Part shown: one piece after another, positions 37,173-47,950 of the stretch | Layout of the letters: each line of letters starts with the position of its first letter | Numbering within the stretch: position 1 is the first letter of the stretch | DNA from: Punica granatum | Taxonomy: Eukaryota > Streptophyta > Magnoliopsida > Myrtales > Lythraceae | Assembly: GCF_007655135.1 (NCBI RefSeq) | Contig: NC_045129.1 | Span: 26,695,391-26,759,390 of the forward strand | Length of the DNA: 64,000 bases | Direction of reading: 5' to 3' | Translations under genes and position numbers: made by a program | The notes under the pieces: generated by a model | Databases searched by the model: none | What the model saw: only the letters and a program-made list of their open reading frames with translations | What the model was told of the DNA's origin: nothing

Positions 37173-37941
37173 ATTCAGTGAGAGCGTCCATTGAATTTCA
37201 GCTCTTCGGTCTTTTTCCCTAAACTCACGGTGAGTTAGAGTGGAATAATAACCGAACGCGAGTCGACTGGAATTCGGCCATTTGTAATTTGTATTTATTG
37301 TTTTCGAGAGCATTGTAAGGGCTTTTATTTTGTACATTCTGTTCTGTAAGAATTCCAGTCGGGGAGCGAACGGTCCGAGAGTCGAATTAATCGAATCGGT
37401 TTAATGCTTGCCCAAAGGAAAGTAAGCCCAAGAACTCGCGGTTTTGGTTCACGCAGGGATTCAACCTCCATGGTTAGATGAACTGTAACGCAAGATTGTG
37501 AACCAACTCCCTGACATAAGGGTTTAATTCTCTCTCGGCTTCTCAACCAACCTCGTTTAGTTCACCGAATTTTCGGTGTCAAAACGTGCGAGCCAAGTGC
37601 AGCTTAATTCATGCGGTAAATCATAAAACATGTAAGCCTAGCAAACCAGAGTACCGAAAGGGCATGCGGGATATAGGCCCGCACGTAACATGAACCCCCG
37701 ATCACGGATTTTCCGGTTCCGCACAGACCAATGCCTTAACAATCACTAGGTGTTCCATACCCCTAAACCCGGGTAACTTATCCGCCCTCGACCTACGGGT
37801 CGTAAAATGATAAGTGGCGACTCCTTCTCTCACGCGTGTCCGTCACGCGTCCCCACGGGAAGGTAGACACTCACAAGCCGCGCGATCCAAAAGCGCGCAA
37901 TGCGGGCCCCGACGAGAGTCCACATTCGGGTCCGTACAGCT

Positions 37942-37959
37942 TGGCGACTCCACCGGGGA
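37942..37959 (+). promoter_or_regulatory. Primer-binding site
   Basis: tggcgactccaccgggga begins three bases after the LTR end. The start TGG fits the complement of a tRNA CCA end. From memory, Ogre elements use tRNA-Arg with a very similar site. The match to a specific tRNA should be tested. Confidence 0.75.
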
Positions 37960-38539
37960 CATACTTAGTGGGTTCAGGCTCGATCCGTTTTCTTTGCTTG
38001 CATGTTTATTTATCGTTTTTCGCACATTTTATTTTTCGCACATTTACTTTCCTGCACTTGCATTGCATCATTCTAGTGGATTTAGGTACCAAATGCCTGA
38101 AATCCCACGGGCACCAATTTAGGAAGCTAGGTTAGTCAGAGGTTCCGAGTAAGGGAACGGATCGAGTTGGCTCCGCCACCGAACTGGCCCCCAAAGATCC
38201 TCGCTCGATTTCAAGGAATTGATCCCCTTGAATCGGGAGCCCCCATCCCTAGTTAGTGGTTTTCCCAGTAGAACACTGAAACCATGCATAAACAGGGACC
38301 GTCATGCTGGACCAAAACAAACCTCACGCCGTCAACCGACCCAAAGTCCGGTCTTTGAGTCGGCCCCTAGTTTTCTTTTAGGCGGGCCTTTTGTTGTTTT
38401 TCTACAATGAGCGATGTACATTGTAATAGATACAGATATACTTTACTTTTCTGCACTGCATGCATGTTTTCAAAACAACCTAGGACATTACATCAGTTTG
38501 TTTATAAACATTAAACCAACATCTCTCCATTAGGTAAGG
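37960..38539 (+). other. Untranslated leader before ORF1
   Basis: No credible coding frame. A pyrimidine-rich stretch ending ctctccattag at 38533 lies just upstream of the ORF1 ATG and could be a splice acceptor. Confidence 0.5.
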
Positions 38540-40036
38540 ATGGATCGCTCGCATCCCTGTCTTAGGCTCGATGTCATCATCATGCCATCTGCGGACATTA
38601 CTCGCCTTTGGAACACATTCCGCCCAGTTGACCGTGCATTCCTCCGGCTCATCATAGGAGACTTGCCATTACTCGCTGATTCCCCCATCGACTGGACCCT
38701 ACTCAGAACTGCTATTAGTTTTTGGGACACTCAGCGGGCCGTATTCAGTTTTCAGGGGTCAGAGCTAGCTCCCACAGTAGAGGAGTACGCGGCACTCATT
38801 CAGCGACCCATGCCGACCCTCGACATCGTGGTGCCCAACCAGTTCGCCACGATACAGAGTAGACTCGCCATCCTCTTAGATCTCCGCGACGAAGAAATTC
38901 GTCTTGAGCTTCAGCATGGATGGGAGCATAGCGTTAGGACCACATGGCTCATAGACTTCATACATGTTCGTTCTCTTAATGCCAGGGGAGAATCGTACTA
39001 ACGTGACGCCTGTCACGGGTTCCTCTTGCTCATCTTTGGGACCATCCTATTCCCCCACTCATCGAACCTCATAGACGGGGCACTTGCCCAAGTCATCCTC
39101 CAAGTGGTAGGAGGCCGTAGTTATGTAGAAGCCGTCTTGGCTGAGACCATTCGGTCTCTTGACTATGTACGAGAGGTTCGACGTGGTAGAATGAGAGGAG
39201 CTCCGCATCTTCTTCAGATTTGGCTCCTCACACATATCAGGCCGTTTTGTTCATCACATCCCTTTTCCTACATCACTGACGAGCGTTCGCTCATCGCTCG
39301 CTTACTTCAAGTGTTTCGGCCCTCCGATCGCGACTACACCGATTGGATCCAGTTCTTCAAGAGACTCACCCCGGCACAGTTTTTGTGGGCTGCTCGCTGG
39401 AATCCCGGTGGTCCCATGACCATTGGATGTCCTTCAGTCATAGGACTTCCTCTGATCAGCCACTTGGGGAGCACACTTGTTTTCCCAGCCCGAGTCATCA
39501 GACAACTCGGCGGCTTACAGGATATTCCTAGAGAGGCAGATCGCACTCCACACCGCTTCATGTGGACGGATATTATAACTTTACTTCCAGATAGGGCTCT
39601 GCGGATTAGAGAAGTTCAACGTTTATGGAACACGCGCACCGTTCAAGAGCTCTATTTCCCGGAGCACCCTACCGACGACGAACGAGCTTTCTCAGCTACC
39701 GTAGCATATGTGGCGCAATTCCATCCGCAGGGACTCACACCCGTTCGTCGACGACATTTGCCGCGGATTCCTCACGCACCGCATGCAGACGTTCCAGACG
39801 CGGAGAGCTCAGTCCAAGGAGTCATGCGCACAGAATTGCAGTCCATCAGAGAAGAGCGCGATCGACTCCGTTGTGAGCTTGTGGATATTCGCGCAGAACT
39901 CACTGATCACAGAGAGCTTCAGAGCGAGTTGGCTCAGATTCGCGTACGCATAGCGAACCAAGACAGGGAGATAGCGCGTTTGAGCGCTATGGTGGACCGA
40001 GCGCGGGCAAAAGCTCGCAAGGTCTTTCATCCTTAG
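38540..40036 (+). pseudogene. ORF1 of Ogre-type element, one in-frame stop
   Basis: An extra ORF upstream of gag is a hallmark of Ogre and related Tat elements, and its function is not known. The frame opens MDRSHPCLRLD at 38540 and closes at 40036, about 497 sense codons. A single TAA at 38999-39001 separates residues 1-153 from the rest; 39026 is in the same frame, so one substitution breaks it. The N-terminal two thirds (IIGDLPLL, FSFQGSELAPTVEEYAALI) resembles the plant mobile domain/DUF7745 type found in such ORFs, from memory. The last ~70 residues are a charged heptad-like stretch (MRTELQSIREERDRL onward) that should form a coiled coil. Confidence 0.85.
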
Positions 40037-40341
40037 GTTTAGTTTGTTAACGCTTTTGCCCCGCACCGGACCCACGCAGCGTTCACTCAGCTACGGGTTG
40101 TAATAGTTGGCGGTTTAATGTTTATGTTTCCTTTTCAAACAGACTGTCTTTATAAATTATAGAATATGAATCAAACTGATGTAATGGCATTAGTATTTTC
40201 AAACTTATGCACCTCATGCATTCATATACTGTCATTTATATTTTGAAGATAGTCAAAGCACAATAAGTACACTCATACACTTACGCATACAGGTACTAAC
40301 AACTGGCGTCCCATCGATATCCGACTCGTGCACGAGTAAGG
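40037..40341 (+). other. Spacer between ORF1 and gag
   Basis: AT-rich, with no ORF. It may allow internal initiation or splicing to express gag. No clear signal was seen beyond the gag ATG at 40342. Confidence 0.45.
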
Positions 40342-42978
40342 ATGGCAGAAGACCAACAACCCGCCATTCATGAACAGGATACTCCACCAACGCCGATACA
40401 TTCTCAAATACCACTGACGCAAGTTACATCACCTGTAATGCTCACGGACATATCTACAGCGCATTCAGGCGTCCCTATCGGACATCCTCCACCAACAGTA
40501 CAGACGGCGTCCAACCTTGTGGAGTCCGCACGTTTTACCGCGTTAGAAGGAATGGTGAACCACTTGGCGGCCAACATGGCCACCAACATGACGGAGCTCA
40601 TGGCCATGCTCAGGAATCAGAATCAAGCCTCATCGAGCTTTACTCCGCCTCTGGAGCATAGACCAATTGTCGATCCAAATCCAATAGTCACTCCAACCTT
40701 TGCTTCGGAGGCTGAAGACGCATCTTTTTCAGCAATGGCGTTTGCACCAACGGTCCATCCGATCAATGATCCTTTACCGCCACCACCTGCTCCAACAGCA
40801 GTTCCATTGCCACCAGTAGCTTTCTTATCCACGGACTCTACTATGCATGCGCTGCCACCGCTAACCGTGTCAATGCATCCTCCAATCTATACTGTGCCAC
40901 CACCGACAGTTCATCCGGTCACGATCGCACAGGCTCCTGTTTCCACTGCAGACCAATTTCCTTTCCAAACTCCACAACCCCAAATAAGCTTTTCTTACCC
41001 TGCTCCACCGCCCCTAAACATTCCTCCCACTGAACCGGGCACGCCTACTCAGGCTGCCCCTCCAGCTCTACCGACAAACATTCCTCTCGAAGCGGAGAAT
41101 GAACAGGAGAGGAGAATAAAGAGAATGGAGGAAACCATTCGAACCCTCCAAGTAGGCAACCCCCGTTTCGATTTCAGTGACAGTGACTGGAATCTCTTTC
41201 CAGGCATGCGGCTGCCCCCTAAGATTAAAATTCCAGAGTTCAAAAGATATGACGGGGCCAGAGACCCTCGGCATCATCTCCGTCATTATCAGAGCAAAAT
41301 GCTCACATACTGGGATTATGAGGAATTCGTCATTCAGACTTTCCAAGATAGTCTTATGGGATCGGCGCTAGATTGGTTTATGACCCTGAAAGCCGGCGAT
41401 GTCCCTACATGGACAGATCTTTCTCAGAAGTTCCTCGACCAGTATCGATTTTGTGCGGAAACACCTCCTACCTTTCTCGATCTCAGCATGACAGAGATGA
41501 AGGAGGGTCAAGCTTTCGAAGCATACGCAACGGAATGGAGAGGAAGAGCGGCAAAGCACATTCCTCTAATCACTGAGCGACAACAAGTTCAGTTGTTCCA
41601 CTCCACACTCAGAGGCGCGTATTACTCACATCTCCTGGCTCATACTTCCTCCTTCTCGGACTTGATCGAGGCAGGAAAGAAGCTTGACATGGGTGTTAAG
41701 TTAGGAAGAATCGAAGGCCCATCAAAGAAGAAGGATGGAGAGACGTCAAAGAAGCAGACTGCTGGAACCTCCAGGAGAAGCAAAGATATGACTATTGGCG
41801 CCGTCAACTCCGGATATCAAGCTTCACAGCCGATTTCGGTGGACTATACTCCTGCATTACAGACTCCCCAGGCATATGCACATCCCGTGCATTATGTGCA
41901 GCCCTACCAAACATCGCAGGCTTATTTCCCAACCCCGCCAACTGTTATCCAGTCGCAACTTCCGCAACAGCATATTCCTGTTCAGGCTCAACAAGGTAGA
42001 CCCCCGGCTTCGAGATCTCCTCAGTCGGTTCAACGTGCTCCAGCCCCTAGAACTCATCAGGACAAAGCTGCACAACCGCGTCCACGCAAGCAGTACACCA
42101 CTTTACCAGCCCCTTTCTCTCACATATACAGGCAGCTTCTTGCAGGCAACAAGATCAGAACAGAGGCGCCTGGTCCCAACTTTGACCCCGCAGTGCAGAA
42201 TCAGAACTTACACTGTGAATTCCATCGGGGTGCTCCTGGTCATACCCTCGACAATTGCTGGACACTCCGGAATAAAATTCAGGAGTTGATCGACACAAGG
42301 CAAATCTCCTTTAATGAGGTGAAGCCACCGAATGTCCGCGCAAACCCCCTCCCCGATCATGGATCAGGTTCAGAACCTTCTATCAACATGATCAGCATCG
42401 CTTCTATCGAAGAGGAAGAAGACGCGCAGAAGACCTCAATTCCCTTTATCGTCAACTATGCTCCGACAAATGATGCATTTACATCTGACGTCCCATTCGT
42501 TATCGAGGTTCTTGCGAAGGAGCCATACCAAGACCGTCGAGTTCCCTGGGATTATGGGAATGAGGTTGCCAACATGGAGCAGGAGATGAGTGCGATGGGC
42601 ATCACGCGCTCAGGACGAGTTTATCAGGGTCCAGAGTCTACAGACAAAGGGAAAGCCCCTGTTATTATATCCTCAGCCGTTCCAGAAGCCGTGCCAGTCC
42701 TTACAAAGAAGGTCACCGATCAAGAAGCTGAAGCTTTCATGAAAGTGATCAAGGCAAGTGAGTACAAAGTGGTGGAGCAAATGGGCAAGTCACCCACCCA
42801 TATCTCGCTCCTCGCATTACTTTTGAGCTCCGAGCCGCATCGGAATGCTTTGTTGAAAGTCCTCACCGCGGCACAAGTCCCAAAAGACACGGCACCGGAT
42901 AATATTGAGGAGACTGTTAGTTCAATCTTCTTGAATCAGATATCCTTTGCAGATGATGAGCTTCTATCCGAAGGTTAG
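40342..42978 (+). CDS. gag: Gag polyprotein
   Basis: 878 residues from ATG at 40342 to TAG at 42976-42978, unbroken. Residues 1-240 are proline-rich and low complexity. The retrotransposon gag core is at about 290-460 (PPKIKIPEFKRYDG, ALDWFMTLK, FLDQYRF, SFSDLIEAGKKLDMGVKLG), followed by a glutamine- and proline-rich linker (~490-600). A zinc-knuckle-like CEFHRGAPGHTLDNC lies near residue 623, spaced C-x2-H-x5-H-x4-C. It should assemble the particle and bind RNA. The protease frame continues in phase directly after the TAG, so the stop decides whether a Gag-Pro fusion is made. Confidence 0.92.
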   Translation: MAEDQQPAIHEQDTPPTPIHSQIPLTQVTSPVMLTDISTAHSGVPIGHPPPTVQTASNLVESARFTALEGMVNHLAANMATNMTELMAMLRNQNQASSSFTPPLEHRPIVDPNPIVTPTFASEAEDASFSAMAFAPTVHPINDPLPPPPAPTAVPLPPVAFLSTDSTMHALPPLTVSMHPPIYTVPPPTVHPVTIAQAPVSTADQFPFQTPQPQISFSYPAPPPLNIPPTEPGTPTQAAPPALPTNIPLEAENEQERRIKRMEETIRTLQVGNPRFDFSDSDWNLFPGMRLPPKIKIPEFKRYDGARDPRHHLRHYQSKMLTYWDYEEFVIQTFQDSLMGSALDWFMTLKAGDVPTWTDLSQKFLDQYRFCAETPPTFLDLSMTEMKEGQAFEAYATEWRGRAAKHIPLITERQQVQLFHSTLRGAYYSHLLAHTSSFSDLIEAGKKLDMGVKLGRIEGPSKKKDGETSKKQTAGTSRRSKDMTIGAVNSGYQASQPISVDYTPALQTPQAYAHPVHYVQPYQTSQAYFPTPPTVIQSQLPQQHIPVQAQQGRPPASRSPQSVQRAPAPRTHQDKAAQPRPRKQYTTLPAPFSHIYRQLLAGNKIRTEAPGPNFDPAVQNQNLHCEFHRGAPGHTLDNCWTLRNKIQELIDTRQISFNEVKPPNVRANPLPDHGSGSEPSINMISIASIEEEEDAQKTSIPFIVNYAPTNDAFTSDVPFVIEVLAKEPYQDRRVPWDYGNEVANMEQEMSAMGITRSGRVYQGPESTDKGKAPVIISSAVPEAVPVLTKKVTDQEAEAFMKVIKASEYKVVEQMGKSPTHISLLALLLSSEPHRNALLKVLTAAQVPKDTAPDNIEETVSSIFLNQISFADDELLSEG

Positions 42979-43963
42979 GAACACTTACGGGCATTGCACA
43001 TAGTCTGTAAGTGCAACAATCACATTGTTGGTCGAGTCATGATCGACAACGGCTCTGCTCTCAACGTTTACCCCGTCTCCACACTGAAACAGATGAACGT
43101 GGACATGAGCCGCATCCGTGCAAGCAAGACCACTGTTCGAGCCTTTGATGGCTCTAGGAGAGAAGTGAATGGAGAAATCGATCTCCTGATCGATGTGGGT
43201 CCTTGCTCATTCTCTGTCACCTTTCAGATCCTCGAGATACCCAATGCTTTCAGTCTCTTGCTCGAGAGACCATGGATTCACGCCGCCGGCGCTGTTCCTT
43301 CGTCGCTGTACCAGAAACTGAAGTTCTTCGTCGAAGGTAAGCTCATCACTGTCAACGGTGAGGAAGATTACGCAGTCTACAAAGAGACAGCCGTTCCTTA
43401 CATCAGCATTGGAGAAGATCAGAATCTTCCCTTTCACTCTTTCGACACGATTTCCGTAATCCGAGACTACGGAGAAGTCGGTCCATCATGGACCGATCGC
43501 ATGATTGGAAAGGTTCTGTTGAAGAACGATTACGTCCCCGGAACTGGACTTGGGGCACGTGCACAGGGAATCCTTCGACCGATTGAAATGGAGGAATACC
43601 GCAATAGGAGGGGACTTGGCTTTCGCCCCTCCTGTCATGAGATCGTGCAGTCTCGCCGTGGAAAGCATCTACACCGCCTTGCTGTACATCACGAAAAGCT
43701 CTTCAGGGGCATTTTGGTTCCACCACTCTCACAGTTTTTTTGCAGCACCACCGCAGATCATGGGAGGCACCTCTGATAGCCCAATCACTGAAACAGATGA
43801 CTTCTCTTCGGATGCAGTTGAAGCGTTTTTGGCTTTGCCAGCCATATATGCCGTCACTGAGGAGACATCTTCCAGGGTTCATATCCGCCCTGTACAGGAG
43901 GATGAGAAGCTTACCAACTGGACTTCAGCTCCGCTCTACTCGGACATAGTTGCCGATGTGTAA
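42979..43963 (+). pseudogene. pro: Protease plus G-patch, frameshifted
   Basis: It lies in the gag frame after the TAG and has no ATG of its own. The aspartic protease motif is MIDNGSALNVYP with the catalytic Asp at 43045-43047; DNGS in place of DTG/DSG is usual in this lineage. It is followed by LLLERPWIHAAGAVPSSLYQ. A G-patch-like region (GLGARAQGILRP to RGLGFRPS) is at about 43545-43630. The frame then breaks at a run of seven t (43735-43741). The natural continuation (TETDDFSSDAVEAFLALPAIY) is one frame over and ends at TAA 43961-43963. It would cut Gag-Pol into working parts. A candidate splice donor (gtaaga) overlaps the final stop. Confidence 0.88.
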
Positions 43964-44229
43964 GACGGTCTTTATATATAATGCTACCTGTGTGTCGGCA
44001 ACGCCATAAGCCACACAACAGAAGAGGGGTTTTTGTTATGGCTTGTTAATAAAATCCCTACATACTTTTTGAATTTTTATGTCTAGATTCTCTCTCTCGC
44101 GCTTACTTCTAGCATCTTTAATTTCTAAAACAATTCGCTTTTGTGACTAGGCTCTAATCGAATCCAAATCACCGATGCAACGATTCGAATTCATCCGAAA
44201 CACACCTCAGAAAGTCCCTACCCATATAG
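43964..44229 (+). other. Intron-like gap between protease and RT
   Basis: About 270 bp with stops in all forward frames. A gtaaga donor is at 43960-43965, and a pyrimidine-rich tract (ttctctctctcgcgcttacttc) precedes several ag acceptors. In described Ogre elements an intron is spliced out here to join pro to RT. The exact acceptor that would restore phase is not obvious. Confidence 0.55.
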
Positions 44230-46245
44230 TTCGGGGAAGGACTTGACGAGGACGGTCGCGTGCCCGAGATAGAAGAGAGTTTGCATCGTCTTGAAAACCA
44301 TCAACTCACTTCGATCGAGCCAACCGAAGAGATCAACATAGGCACCACAAAAGAACAACACACCCTAAGGATCGGGACGGGTCTCGAACCCGCACAGAGA
44401 GCCCGGATAATCGATTTCTTGACAGAGTATCAAGAGGTCTTCGCTTGGTCTTATACTGATATGCCAGGTTTGGACCCCTCGATTGTAAAGCATTTCCTCC
44501 CACTCGACACTGAAAGATTTCCGCCCAAACGTCAACACTTACGGCGTCAACGAGCTGATCTTCTTCTCCGCATTAAAGAGGAGGTCGTCAAGCAGGTGGA
44601 TGCGGGATTCTTAGAGGTATGCAATTGCTCTGAATGGGTAGCCAACGTGGTGCCAGTGGAAAAGAAGAATGGGAAGGTCAGAGTCTGCATCGACTACCGA
44701 GACCTTAACAAGGCCAGTCCTAAGGATAACTTCCCGCTGCCCCATATCGACGTCTTGGTGGACAATACAGCATGCCACACACAATTCTCCTTTATGGACG
44801 GTTTCTCTGGATACAATCAGATTCAGATGGCCGAGGAGGATAAGATCAAAACGACGTTCATCACGATGTGGGGTACGTTTTGTTACAAGGTCATGCCTTT
44901 TGGTCTCAAAAACACCGGGGCAACCTATCAGCGGGCGATGGTCACTCTATTTCATGACATGATACATAAAGAGATAGAGGTCTACGTCGACGACATGATT
45001 GCAAAGTCCAAAGCAGGTGAAGATCATCTTGTCAACCTCAGGCGGCTATTCGATCGTCTCAGGAAGTACAAGCTCCGACTCAACCCAACGAAATGCACTT
45101 TCAGCGTCAAGTCAGGAAAATTGCTAGGGTTTGTAGTAAGCGAAAAGGGCATCGAGGTTGATCCCGACAAAGTCAAGGCGATCATGGAACTGCCCCCTCC
45201 ATTGACAGTGCCCGAAGTAAGGAGTTTTCTAGGACGGCTGAATTACATCGCACGTTTCATTGCAAATTTAACAAACAAGTGCCAACCACTCTTCCGTTTG
45301 CTTCGCAAAAATGCAGCGGTTGAATGGGATGACGAGTGTCAGAAAGCTTTTGATACAGTCAAGGCATACCTAGTTCAGCCGCCGGTTTTGGTTCCACCTT
45401 CGCCGGATCGTCCTCTCATTCTGTACCTGACAGTACGCCGACAATCCATCGGATGCATGTTAGGGCAAAAGGACGATTCCTCTCATGCAGAGCGAGCAAT
45501 TTATTATTTAAGCAAAAAGTTCACTGAAGGGGAGTCCAACTACCCTGAGATAGAGAAGATGTGTTGCGCACTCATTTGGGTCATGCAAAGGCTCCAGCAA
45601 TACACTCTCTACCATACTGTTCGCCTGCTGTCAAAGACAGATCCTTTGAAGTATCTATTCAGCAGTCCGTCCTCCATGAGGAACATAGCAAAATGGCGTT
45701 GCCAACTGACGGAGTATGACATCGAATACGTATCACGCACGTCAATGAAGGGCCAAGCAATTGCAGATCATCTAGCGGAGTTTCCGATCGAGGACGACAC
45801 ACCGATCAACCCTAATTTTCCAGATGAAAGGATCCTCCAAGTGAGTGATGAGGAAGAGACTCTAGGATGGAAGATGTACTTTGACGGTGCAGTCAATTCC
45901 ACTGGGTCTGGTATCAGCGCGGTGCTGATATCCCCTGAGGGGCGTCATTTCCCTGTTGCAGCGAAGATTGATTTCCCTTGCACCAACAAGATAGCCGAAT
46001 ATGAAGCTTGTATCCTCGGTTTGCAGGAGGCAATCTACCTCAAAGTCAAGGAGTTAAAAGTGTTTGGCGATTCTATGCTCACAATCTTCCAGACGCTTAA
46101 ATAATGGAAGACGAAAGATCCAAAGTTGGTGCCATATCATGAGTACCTCGAAGAGTTGACAGAGAACTTCGAAGATATCTCATTTACGTACACCCCACGC
46201 ATGAAGAACCAGTTCGCAGATGCACTTGCAACGCTCGCATCCATG
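44230..46245 (+). pseudogene. pol: Reverse transcriptase, RNase H and second RNase H, one in-frame stop
   Basis: The open frame starts at 44230 after a TAG; there is no ATG, as expected if it is joined by splicing. RT core: PVEKKNGKVRVCIDYRDLNKA (from ~44655), FSFMDGFSGYNQI, and YVDDM at 44983-44997. The catalytic aspartates are intact. The first RNase H (~45410-45790: LYLTVRRQSIGCMLGQ, ERAIYYLSKKF) lacks the usual leading Asp. A second RNase H follows (from ~45868) with YFDGA, AEYEA and FGDSM, the D-E-D set. A TAA at 46102-46104 then stops translation. The same frame resumes (KTKDPKLVPYHEY, NQFADALATLAS), so the last acidic residue lies beyond the stop. Dual RNase H is known for Tat elements. 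Confidence 0.93.
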
Positions 46246-47484
46246 ACATCAAGCACTTGCTGCAAACAGGTCAATTCCCAGCGTTCACCGATCGTCATGA
46301 CCGGAGGACTCTACGCCGTATTGTGGCACACTTTTTCCTGAGTGGCGAGACTCTCTACCGCCGTTCATTCGATGCTACACTACTTCAGTGTGTCGACGAG
46401 AATGAGGCACAACGCCTCATGGAAGAAGTGCACGAAGGAAATTGCGGACCTCGTATGAACGGACTCATGCTAGCAAAGAAGCTCATGCGACTCGGGTACT
46501 TCTGGTCTACCATGGAGACCGACTGCGTCAAGCATGTCAGACATTATCACTTGTGTCAAGTCTACGGGAATCAGATCAAAGCACCACCCAACGAGCTCCA
46601 TCCAATGGCTGCTCCGTGGCCATTTTCAATGTGGGGCATGGACGTGATTGGTCCAGTCAACCCTAAAGCATCCAATGGACATTTGTTCATACTGGTAGCT
46701 ATTGATTACTTCACCAAGTGGATCGAAGCTATCACCCTTGCGTCAGTCACTGCAAAGGCCGTGGCTCGCTTCCTCAAACGCGACATCATTGCGCGATACG
46801 GGGTCCCTGCGACTCTCATCACCGACAATGCCAAGAACCTGAATAATAAGCTCATTGACGAACTCTGTGCACAGTTCAGAATCCAACATCGTAATTCCTC
46901 TCCATATCGTCCACAAATGAATGGTGCGGTAGAGGCAGCGAATAAGAATATAAAGAAAATCATCGAAAAAATGACGATGAATTACAAGGACTGGCATGAG
47001 ATGCTCCCGTTTGCACTCTTGGCATATCGGACTTCTATCCGCTCATCCACCGGGGCAACCCCGTATTCTTTGGTCTACGGCATGGAAGCGGTTCTTCCAA
47101 TCGAAGTGGAGATTCCCTCCATGAGGGTTCTTGCTGAGTCCAAACTCGAGGAAGCAGAATGGGCGAAGCAACGCTATGAACAGCTTAATCTCATCGACGA
47201 GAAGCGGCTAACTGCACTTTGCCACGGTCAGTGCTATCAGCAAAGAATGGCTCGAACATTCAACAAAAAAAGTTCGTCCTCGCGAGTTCAGCCCCGGCGA
47301 CCTCGTCTTGCGAAAAGTTTTACACATCGCCCCAGATTCCAGGGGCAAGTTCGCTTACAAGTACGACGGTCCATTCATCGTTAAAGAAGTCTTTGACGGA
47401 GGGGCAATCATTCTCAACGATATGGACGGAAACGAGAACGCTCTTCCGGTCAATGCTGATGCTCTTAAGAAATACTATCCGTGA
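46246..47484 (+). pseudogene. Integrase, frameshifted, with damaged zinc finger
   Basis: The frame changes at ~46245, where the RNase H end (ASMTS) runs directly into a stretch that normally lies tens of codons downstream, so a deletion probably joined them. The zinc-binding region has EVHEG, but GPRMNG stands in the place of the second His (R for H) and HYHLCQ has Y for the first Cys, so two of four ligands are lost. The DDE core is complete: GMDVIGP, LITDNAKN and NGAVEAANKN. A run of seven a (47265-47271) shifts the frame. The C-terminal domain then continues one frame over (GKFAYKYDGPF, ALPVNADALKKYY) to TGA 47482-47484. It would insert the cDNA if functional. Confidence 0.9.
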
Positions 47485-47651
47485 TGGTGTTTCTCTTATC
47501 CCACTGCGGGTGTTTTCTCAAATGCACATTACATTTTATCTTTCTTCGCATGTACAGTTCCCAACACTTTTAATTTCGTTAACTCATGTACTCCCATCTT
47601 CTGCTCTTTCCCTTTTCTTTAAATTTTTCCTGAGAGAAAAAGAATGGATTT

Positions 47652-47950
47652 CCCGCTAGGTTGAAAACCTCTTTGAGGCGGCCTAGGCAAAAATTAGGGA
47701 ATGAAAGGCACGGTTTAAAATCCCGCAAAGGGGAACCGTGGCAAAAGGAGAGCATGAAACAAAATCCTCGCTAGGCTGAAAACCCGAAAAGGGCGGTCTA
47801 GGCAAAAGTTAGAGGAATCGAGAGGTGCGATCAGACCCAATACGGGTGATCGTAGCAAAAGGTGAGATCTAAATGAGAGAAATGTCAAACAAAACACCCC
47901 GTTAGGTCGTCACGCGTCTTGTGACCTAGGCAAAAATTAGGGGACCTTCG
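47652..47950. repeat. Three stem-type repeats in the 3' UTR
   Basis: Each has a cgctaggttgaaaacc-like left arm, a gcggcctagg-like right arm and a caaaaattaggg tail (near 47652, 47768 and 47899). The arms can pair (ctagg/cctag). Confidence 0.65.

Larger units (their letters stand above)
33202..37938 (+). repeat. 5' LTR of the 21-kb element
   Basis: Begins tgtcagcacccc and ends ggtccgtaca. The TATA box at 34950 leaves a U3 of ~1.75 kb and an unusually long R/U5 of ~2.95 kb. It contains a GC-rich block (about 35310-35470) and three g/c hairpin repeats (37102-37172). Confidence 0.95.
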
